Positions 1-5,670 of a DNA stretch of 12,242 nucleotides are shown one piece after another. Every line of letters begins with the position of its first letter. Position 1 is the stretch's first letter. Source of the stretch: Dictyocoela muelleri (Eukaryota; Microsporidia); contig SDVU01000576.1 of assembly GCA_016256075.1 (NCBI GenBank), positions 1-12,242 on the forward strand, read 5' to 3'. Under the pieces are notes generated by a model. That model was not told where the DNA came from. It saw only the letters and a program-made list of their open reading frames with translations, and searched no databases. The translations under genes and the position numbers were made by a program.

Positions 1-79
1 AAAATTTTTCCGCCACGTAGACCAGGTAAAAAATAAAATTTTTGCATAAGGGATTTTTTGATGTTTTTTTTAAAAAAAT

Positions 80-134
80 CGTGGGCAAAATTGCGGTTTT
101 CTGATTGGGCAAAAAAACCGCAATTTCGCCCATG
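80..134. repeat. Imperfect hairpin, GC-richer than surroundings
   Basis: Positions 80-100 pair with 114-134, leaving a 13-nt loop. There is one mismatch and one G-T pair in about 21 bp, and the core is GGGCAAAATTGCGGTTTT. The stem is far less AT-rich than its flanks and sits next to a dispersed repeat copy (148-293), so it may be the end of a mobile element that continues left of the window. No family was recognised. Confidence 0.6.
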
Positions 135-147
135 GGCATAATTGGGG

Positions 148-293
148 CAGCCCTCTACACCTAAGAGAGCCCCTCCTGCTTCACTTTAGCATTAGACCGA
201 CTCTTAATCAGCTTTACCACACTAGAAAACCCGTATATTATACTATAATTATATAGTTTTTGACTGCTTAAAGCCATTCCCTCATTATTTATT
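148..293 (-). repeat. Dispersed repeat (SINE-like body), copy 1
   Basis: This stretch aligns along its length with 5345-5494. Shared blocks include ATTAGACC, CTTAAT, ACCACACTAGAA, ACTATAATTATATAGTTTTTGAC and CATTCCCT.ATTATTTATT. In the minus orientation the order matches the body of the repeat at 5345-5571, but the tRNA-like head seen there is not recognisable here. It is replaced by sequence containing a GATCTG...GTTCGAC motif that resembles the minisatellite unit at 866-937. The copy is therefore truncated or rearranged. No coding potential was seen. Confidence 0.65.
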
Positions 294-865
294 GTCGAAC
301 GTCAGATCATATCCCACGCCAGATCGGCACCCACAGCGTTTTCTGTAGTTTATCATTATATTATGACTTCCAAAAATAAACAAATGAAAAACCACACCTC
401 TTAATTACGTCTAAAATTTATAAGGGTCAGCTACAAAAATTTCTTTTATACTTTTTTGGAGGGATTTTCCCCGCTTTTGTTTGTAAATCCCCAAAAAAAT
501 ATGTGAGTGAAATATAATGAGCAAAAAATTAATATATAAAAAACTTAAATATTTTAAATATTTTAAGTTTCAAGACTAAAAAATTAATATGTTTTATTTA
601 AAAAAAATATTTTTTTATTTATATTTTAGTTACCTTTAGATTTCCTTTTCTTCTAAAAAGAGAATAAACGACAATTAAATAACTTATTTAACGAATTTAA
701 AAACATTTTTTTACAATTTTGCATTTTTTTTTTAAAATTTATTTGGTTTTAATTAATATAAAAAAACTGCTAATTGTCAGAAGGTGGCGAAAAGGTGGAC
801 TACATTGGGCTCATTTTAGAAAGGGGACATTTAGGTTGAAGTTATTTGGTGCCGGCTTTCTAGAG
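294..865. other. Intergenic, no gene recognised
   Basis: AT-rich sequence without a convincing coding frame on either strand. It holds two short hairpins: about 457-471 against 486-499 (GGAGGGATTT / AAATCCCC with T/A runs), and an AT palindrome at 541-570 (AAACTTAA...TTAAGTTT). From about 775 the base composition becomes richer in G, leading into the minisatellite. Confidence 0.5.
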
Positions 866-937
866 GCGGGTGATGTCTGAGAGTAGGTGATGATCTGGGG
901 GTGGGTGATGATCTCGGGGGTGGGTGATGATCTGGGG
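866..937 (+). repeat. G-rich minisatellite, about 18 bp x 3-4
   Basis: Three close copies of a GTGGGTGATGATCTGGGG unit lie at 883-900, 901-919 and 920-937, and a divergent copy at 866-882. Each carries runs of three to five G on the plus strand, which is striking in this AT-rich DNA. The array abuts the tRNA-like sequence at 960-1029. A related single motif, on the opposite strand, occurs next to repeat copy 1 near 295-335. Confidence 0.8.
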
Positions 938-959
938 TTCGGCATTTATTAAAGAATGA

Positions 960-1029
960 AGTCGGCGAGATTCATACTACGATACTTAAACTTTACATTC
1001 AAGAGTGATAACCACTGAGCTATCTGGCC
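960..1029 (-). repeat. tRNA-derived SINE head or degraded tRNA gene
   Basis: Read on the minus strand from 1029, the sequence begins GGCCAGATAGCTCAGTGGTTA. This contains a near-perfect RNA polymerase III A box (TAGCTCAGTGG). About 60 nt from the start comes a B-box-like TATGAATCTC. A weak anticodon-like stem can be drawn, but the T arm does not fold and the acceptor ends pair poorly with normal spacing. The block CACTCTTGAATGTAA recurs, with one change, in the tRNA-like head at 5498-5571 (CACTCTTAAATGTAA). That recurrence favours a dispersed tRNA-derived SINE over a working tRNA gene. No anticodon can be assigned with confidence. Confidence 0.55.
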
Positions 1030-1382
1030 TAAAATAAAAAGAATTTTGTCATATTTTAAAATTACGTTTATATCATTCTAAAGACCACCCTAATTTTCTA
1101 TTTAATTTTAAGCATCATTATATGTTGTAACACACTGAATTGTTCTAAATACCACAATAATTATGAGATTTATAATTATAATAATTTCATTCTAAGATAG
1201 AGGCAAGTATGCTATTAAGATATCCATTTATTTATTTTTTTATTTTATATGCCATTACTATAAAAAAATCTCAAAAGTAATTAACAATTCTTGATTTTAA
1301 TTATTTTTTTTATAATTAAAATTTTAATAAATAATATCATTATTTAACTTTGAATGTTACATACGTATTCTCTAGAGATATT
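1030..1382. other. Intergenic, no gene recognised
   Basis: Very AT-rich sequence between the tRNA-like head and the left end of the Merlin element. No domain-bearing frame, array or clear regulatory site was seen. Confidence 0.5.
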
Positions 1383-1383
1383 A

Positions 1384-1598
1384 GTTCTACTCCGTTCAGA
1401 CTACCCAAATTATTTTTTCTAAAAAAGGAAAAAAATGGTATGATAAAGGATGTTTTTATATGGTAAACTCTGAAATGCTTGTATTTATCTTTATAGAAAA
1501 ATACATGCATTTCAGAGTTTACCATATAAAATATCCTTTATCATACCATTTTTTTTTCTTTTTTGGAAAAAAATTTTGGATAGTCTGAACAGTTAGAA
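1384..1598. repeat. Left palindromic TIR of the Merlin element
   Basis: The arms run from about 1384-1484 and 1494-1598, with a short loop. The best-paired core is TATGGTAAACTCTGAAATGC against GCATTTCAGAGTTTACCATA, and GGTATGATAAAGGAT against ATCCTTTATCATACC. The outer end carries GTTCTACTCCGTTCAG; the inner end carries CTGAACAGTTAGAAATTTAA. The same two kinds of end appear in mirror order around the right hairpin. Confidence 0.85.
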
Positions 1599-1669
1599 AT
1601 TTAACTTCCTTATGAAATTTTTTGAAATTTAACTTAAAAAATTATTTATTAAAAAATATGGATTAAAAA

Positions 1670-2558
1670 TTATTTATTAATAATAATCGATAAAAAATCA
1701 GCGAACTCGATAATTTTGTAATTCCAAAAAAACATAAACATCATAAGATGATCATCAATATTATCGATTGAAATACCAAACGTCCGGTGTTTTACTTTTT
1801 TTAGGTGCATCCATAAATTTTCAATTTTTTTGAATGTTTTCTTTGGTAATTGGATTAACAAATTTTTTTATGGCAAATAGTATCATGTATATATCCATAA
1901 TCTTTCTGCGAAAATTATGCACCCCATTTATCTGTAAAAATGTATGAGTGTTTTATAATGCTTGTTTGAATAATCGACATAAGCGTTTTTGAGTCCTTGA
2001 AAATACTCTCTTTAATATACATTTGCCACTTTGCGCAATCGATAGCTCCCAATATTTACACTGACTTCTTTTTCCTTCTTCTTCTGTATTTTACTTTCGC
2101 CTAATGAGTTTCATCTATTTGAACTTCCTTAAAGGACCCACCTATTTCAACAGAATTATTTAACACATATTCTTTAATCTTTTTCTAATTAGGGTTAAAA
2201 TAGTCATATAACCCTCAACCGATATTTCACAATTAGATAATATATAATTAAGAGGGAAGTGAACTTTGACAATAAAATAATAACAAAATTTCAAAAAAAA
2301 GCCTTGATTTCAAATCTTAAATTATATAATTCGGAATTTAAAGGTATATTATATCGTTTAACGCAGTGTGAAACAAAAAAAAGCAACTGCGAAAACTTTC
2401 AGTTTTTTTTTGAATTTTTAATATTTTCCTACACCCGGGACATTTAGCATATCATTTATTATTCCGAGAATTTTACAAATTTCAATTATTTTTTCATTAT
2501 CGCTTATGAGTTCGAAAAATTCATCGTCTTTCAATTTGTTGTTTAGGAAAAAATGCAT
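1670..2558 (-). pseudogene. Merlin (IS1016/ISXO2-like) transposase, inactivated
   Basis: Several parts of a Merlin DDE transposase appear in order on the minus strand, in different frames. At the start is a CPGC zinc-ribbon half (codons at 2431-2442) with later paired cysteines. Next is GGSFKEVQIDET, holding the first catalytic Asp (2113-2115), and then SYIFTDKWGA with the second (1930-1932). They are followed by a GYIHDTICH-like block, KIENLWMHLKK and the C-terminal DDHLMMFMFFWNYK. The final frame, 1670-1861, is open for 63 codons. Total span is about 296 codons, a usual size for the family. At least two in-frame stops and several frame changes make it non-functional. A Met codon at 2558 is the likely original start. 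The nearest relative in the window is 8411-8664. Confidence 0.85.
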
Positions 2559-2660
2559 AGGGGTTGTAAGAAATTTTTTTTAAAAATTTTATAAGGAAGT
2601 TAAATTTCTAACCGTCCAGACTACCTAAGATTTTTTTCAAAAAAATGAAAAAAATGGCAT

Positions 2661-2700
2661 GATAAAAGGTATTTTTATATGATAAAAGGTATTTTTATAT
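2661..2700. repeat. Perfect 20-bp tandem duplication
   Basis: GATAAAAGGTATTTTTATAT occurs twice back to back (2661-2680, 2681-2700). The three other arms of this hairpin family in the window have a single copy, so this looks like a recent slippage event. Confidence 0.9.
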
Positions 2701-2788
2701 GATAAACTCTGAAATGCGTGCATTTTTCTATAAAAATAAATAATTATATTATATTTCTCAATTTAGCTTCTTTAAATTAGGAAATATT

Positions 2789-3570
2789 GGGCCTGTTTAG
2801 AAAGATGCCTACCATGAGGTAGGCATCATTATTTAACATAAGCAGTTTTTTAAAATTTTATTAATGACCCATATTAATTTAAAATTAATGGATAAAATAT
2901 TTTAATTATGATGATATTCTTTAATTATTAATAAATATTAAGATATTATCAGCAACAAAAAGATGTTTAAAATGTGATGACACATTTTTTTAAAAAAAAT
3001 TATAAATTTACAGTGCTAAAATACTGATGTTCTCGTAACTTTTGTCAATTTAGGCAAAATTTAAAAATTAGAGATTCCGACGTATTTTCATTTCATTTAC
3101 TCATTTATTGCAATAATTTAATTATAAGCAACTTAACCTATTTTATAATTTGTCAAATGTCACAATAATGAAATTAAATTATAAATTAATGTGTAAAAAA
3201 TTAGTTTACAACATAAGTTTATAAATCATAGTTTTGGTTTTTTAGCACGTGATGTACACATACCAACAAAATTAAAAGTTTTTGTCGGATTTTAATATTA
3301 AAAGAAAAAAATACTGTCAAAAGATGCGATTTAGAAATCAAAATAGTAAAAAAAATTCTGAAGAAAAGTATGTTTTGTTTTAGTAGGAGGCGAATTTGAA
3401 AATATATTTGTATATATTTTTATAAATTGTTGAATTGGATTGGTCAATTTAATTTTAATTAAAAAAATAATAATTTATTAATTTATTTTTAATTTATTTT
3501 TGAGTTATTTTTTTAAAATTTCAATCCAAGGGTCCCCCCTTGATGGTAGGCATCTTTCTAAACACGCCCC
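2789..3570. mobile_element. 782-bp non-autonomous DNA transposon with a perfect 9-bp TSD
   Basis: The termini are GGGCC-TGTTTAGAAAGATGCCTACCAT on the left and the complement of GGGGCG-TGTTTAGAAAGATGCCTACCAT on the right: 22 bp of perfect TIR plus near-matching G-rich ends. The target-site duplication GGAAATATT is exact (2780-2788 and 3571-3579). The interior is AT-rich and has no recognisable transposase. The left TIR also folds on itself (GATGCCTACC, loop ATGA, GGTAGGCATC at 2804-2827). A 9-bp duplication with G-starting ends suits Mutator-like elements; Merlin (8-9 bp) cannot be excluded. It lies inside the Merlin right TIR and is therefore younger than it. Confidence 0.9.
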
Positions 3571-3711
3571 GGAAATATTATATAATTATTTATTTTTATA
3601 GAAAAATGCACGCATTTCAGAGTTTACCATATAAAAATACCCTTTATCATACCATTTTTTTCCTTTTTTTTTGGAAAAAAAAATTTGGGGTAGTCTGAAC
3701 GGAGTAGAACC

Positions 3712-4112
3712 TATAAATTTAAATAAATTTAAAAAGACGATCATCAGGACTATTTCTTATTATGAAACAACAATAAAAATCATTTTTTAGAGATTATTTT
3801 TATCGAAATTTTAATATACTGCTGGATGTGTTAGATCCACATCCATATTTTAGATGTTTTCAAACAGTTAGAGATTCTTTCATGATTTGAAAAGGATTAC
3901 TAAATATGATTGGTTTCTATTTATTGAGAAAGTAATTGGTAAATTATATTGAAAATTGTCTCGGTCAAGGAGTACAAATTCTTATTGGTTTCTCAAACTA
4001 TGTAAGAATTCAAGTTTAAATAAATATGCTTTTTAAAAATAGTTCTTATATTTTTCGTTTTGCTTACCCGCGAATAACTGAGAGAAAAACCAACCTTAAT
4101 ATTAAATATTTT
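3712..4112. other. Intergenic, downstream of the phosphodiesterase gene
   Basis: AT-rich sequence between the Merlin element and the 3' end of the minus-strand gene at 4113. Plus-strand TTTATT near 3917-3922 would read AATAAA in the gene's direction and is one possible poly(A) signal. No other feature was recognised. Confidence 0.4.
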
Positions 4113-5066
4113 TTACTTTAAATTAACAGCAACTTCAAGGGTATTTAAACTTGAAAGTGCCTTTACAACATCATCAACAATAAATCCAGTTACTCCATAA
4201 TCGATAAACTTCTTTAAATCATCCGTATTCTCAATATTTTCTCCATAAATGTAGACTTCTAAATCATGAGCCTTTAATAATTGCAGATTATCAGAAGTTG
4301 CCAGTTCTGCTTCAAGGACAATTCCGGTTAAATTAAATTTTTTAGAGAAATCGATCGCATTAGTTAAGTTTACTGTTCTTAAGTCTCCTTTTTCATTTTT
4401 ACAGAATAAAAACATCATTTGATATTTATCAAAATTATTGTTAACAAAGTTATTGTTTTCAAAATTATTTTTAACAAAGTTATTGTTATGAGAGTTATTG
4501 TTATCAAAGTTATTGTTATTAAAGTTATTGTTATGAGAGTTATTGTTATGAGAGTAATTCTTAACAAAGTTATTGTTATTAAAATTATTGTTATTTTGAA
4601 AATAAAATTTTAAACATTTAAGAATTTCAGGAGTAAAGCAACTGAATATAATTTTCCGATTATACTTTTCAAAAACCTTAATTATAGGCTCAATAAATCC
4701 ATTAACATCAATTATATCGGCCAATTTGTAATTATCAATTTCAACTTCCGATGGATATTTCAATTCTGCATTAATATTAAGATTAGTATCTCTTAACAAA
4801 GATTCGAGGGTACATAATGATTCGCCTGTAATTTCTTTAACTAATTTGTTCAATTCATTGAATGAGTAATTACCAATATACTTGTTGTTAAGTGTAAAGT
4901 CGTGGAAAAGTATCGGTATTTTGTCTGATGTTAGTTGGATGTCGGTTTCTGTCCATTTTATGTTATAAGATTCAAGTTTTTTAAAAGATTTGAGCGTATT
5001 TTCGGGAATTTTGCTCAATTGAGATTTTCCAAAGCCTCGGTGTCCGATTAATCTGACAGATAACAT
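4113..5066 (-). CDS. Glycerophosphodiester phosphodiesterase (GDPD family)
   Basis: This 317-residue protein should hydrolyse deacylated phospholipids (glycerophosphodiesters) to sn-glycerol-3-phosphate and an alcohol. A single GDPD TIM-barrel fills it. The visible signature is GHRGFG (His9, Arg10), PENT (21-24), ETDIQLT with metal-binding Glu40 and Asp42, FHDFTL with catalytic His55, and AELK with Glu101 and Lys103. FSCFTPEIL (141-149) and GVTGFIVDDV (291-300) follow the family pattern. The C-terminal half recalls the catalytic domain of fungal Gde1/Pho81-type enzymes, but the SPX and ankyrin parts are absent. There is no signal peptide or membrane segment, so it is probably cytosolic. A repeat insert of asparagine, histidine and phenylalanine (about 157-213) interrupts the barrel. 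The start Met sits six residues before the HRG motif, which suits the fold. No intron is needed. The acid phosphatase gene lies upstream on the same strand, about 600 bp away. Confidence 0.9.
   Translation of the reverse strand: MLSVRLIGHRGFGKSQLSKIPENTLKSFKKLESYNIKWTETDIQLTSDKIPILFHDFTLNNKYIGNYSFNELNKLVKEITGESLCTLESLLRDTNLNINAELKYPSEVEIDNYKLADIIDVNGFIEPIIKVFEKYNRKIIFSCFTPEILKCLKFYFQNNNNFNNNNFVKNYSHNNNSHNNNFNNNNFDNNNSHNNNFVKNNFENNNFVNNNFDKYQMMFLFCKNEKGDLRTVNLTNAIDFSKKFNLTGIVLEAELATSDNLQLLKAHDLEVYIYGENIENTDDLKKFIDYGVTGFIVDDVVKALSSLNTLEVAVNLK
4428..4598 (-). repeat. In-frame 15-bp minisatellite inside the GDPD gene
   Basis: About eleven units of 15 bp (plus-strand core AAAGTTATTGTTATT and variants) encode five-residue blocks such as NNNNF, SHNNN, FVKNN and FENNN. 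All units keep the frame. The insert falls between the FSCFTPEIL helix and the MMFLF strand, so it is probably a surface loop that the barrel tolerates. It should vary in copy number between strains. Confidence 0.85.
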
Positions 5067-5344
5067 GGTTTTATGCTTTTTTTAATTTTTTTATCAATTT
5101 TTGTAGTTTTTTTAATTTTTGACATTTCTTTTATTTTAAATCACCTGCTGAAAATTACGGTAATTTTTAACTCAGAAAATTATCACCAATCGTAGTCTTT
5201 GACATTTAGTTTTTGATGATATAGTTATACGTTACTAGTAAGATGCCCAGCTGTATACGCGATTTTCGTTTATCAATGACACAGCAAAATAAAGAAAAAT
5301 ATGTTTTTTATCATTTTTCAATACTTATCTGCAGAAATGCGCCG

Positions 5345-5571
5345 CCGAACTCATCTCCGCACCTAGAAAAGCACCTTTTATTTTATTTCATATTAGACCA
5401 AGTCTTAATAAGCCATACCACACTAGAACAACTGTATATTTTTACTATAATTATATAGTTTTTGACCGCTTAATGTCATTCCCTGATTATTTATTAAGTA
5501 GAACTACAAAATTCGAACTTTGACACCAAAATATTACATTTAAGAGTGTTAGCGATTATGCTATTAGACCC
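5345..5571 (-). repeat. tRNA-derived SINE-like repeat, copy 2
   Basis: Read on the minus strand from 5571, the head begins GGGTCTAATAGCATAATCGC, a diverged A box. It continues with CACTCTTAAATGTAA and a B box AAGTTCGAATTTTG (5508-5520), followed by a body of about 150 bp shared with 148-293. The tRNA cloverleaf no longer folds, because the acceptor ends do not pair, so this is a SINE-type element rather than a tRNA gene. It occupies the interval between the two host genes, downstream of the phosphatase and upstream of the phosphodiesterase. The 3' tail and any target duplication are not clear. Confidence 0.6.
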
Positions 5572-5592
5572 TTAGTTAAAAAATAAATTAAA

Positions 5593-5635
5593 TTTATTGA
5601 ATATAAATTTATTAAAGTTTAAATACAAATTTATT
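5593..5635 (-). promoter_or_regulatory. Candidate poly(A) signals of the acid phosphatase gene
   Basis: Three TTTATT hexamers on the plus strand (5593-5598, 5608-5613, 5630-5635) read AATAAA in the direction of the phosphatase gene, 36-78 bp past its stop. In DNA this AT-rich such matches are expected by chance, so the call rests on position and clustering. Confidence 0.35.
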
Positions 5636-5670
5636 AAAAATTAAATATAATTTTGTTAAAAAGTATATAT

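Larger units (their letters stand above)
1383..3711 (-). mobile_element. Decayed Merlin DNA transposon with palindromic long TIRs, carrying a nested insertion
   Basis: The outer ends are GTTCTACTCCGTTCAGACTACCC at 1384 (broken here as GTTCTACTCCGTTCAG plus ACTACCC) and its reverse complement ending at 3711. The two inner borders also mirror each other: AAATTTAACTTCCTTAT near 1599-1613 and ATAAGGAAGTTAAATTT near 2591-2607. Between them lies a minus-strand Merlin transposase remnant (1670-2558). Each terminal repeat is itself a hairpin (1384-1598; 2608-3711 with an insertion). Removing the nested element and one copy of its target duplication gives about 1.54 kb. No convincing 8-9 bp target duplication flanks the outer ends. 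The arms are better conserved than the coding part. Confidence 0.75.
2608..3711. repeat. Right palindromic TIR of the Merlin element, split by an insertion
   Basis: The left arm (about 2608-2760) and right arm (about 3580-3711) pair with each other and match the left TIR (1384-1598). The shared core is AAACTCTGAAATGCGTGCATTTTTCTATAAAAATAAATAATTATA on one side, with its complement on the other. The hairpin loop near 2758-2788 received the 782-bp insertion. The left arm also contains an exact tandem duplication of 20 bp (2661-2680 and 2681-2700) that the right arm lacks, so it arose after the palindrome formed. Confidence 0.8.

Noticed and set aside
866-937. CRISPR-like array or regulatory operator cluster
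   Set aside because: Units are contiguous tandem copies without spacers, in a eukaryote-like sequence.
960-1029. Functional tRNA gene
   Set aside because: The A box is good, but the T arm and acceptor stem do not fold and the anticodon loop lacks a normal layout; a related non-folding copy at 5498-5571 points to a SINE.
1340-1525. Minus-strand open frame of 61 codons
   Set aside because: It runs through the left hairpin of the Merlin element and has no recognisable domain; it reflects the palindrome and not a gene.
2259-2447. Plus-strand open frame of 62 codons
   Set aside because: It is antisense to the Merlin transposase remnant, whose zinc-ribbon and catalytic blocks are recognisable on the minus strand.
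3712-4112. Further Merlin remnant beyond the right TIR
   Set aside because: A GATCATCA motif near 3737 resembles DNA at 1748, but neighbouring bases do not align and no transposase block follows.
4419-4613. Plus-strand frame rich in VIVIKVIV repeats
   Set aside because: It is the antisense reading of the 15-bp minisatellite in the phosphodiesterase gene.
5243-5458. Plus-strand open frame of 71 codons
   Set aside because: It overlaps the SINE-like repeat and shows no domain or homology.
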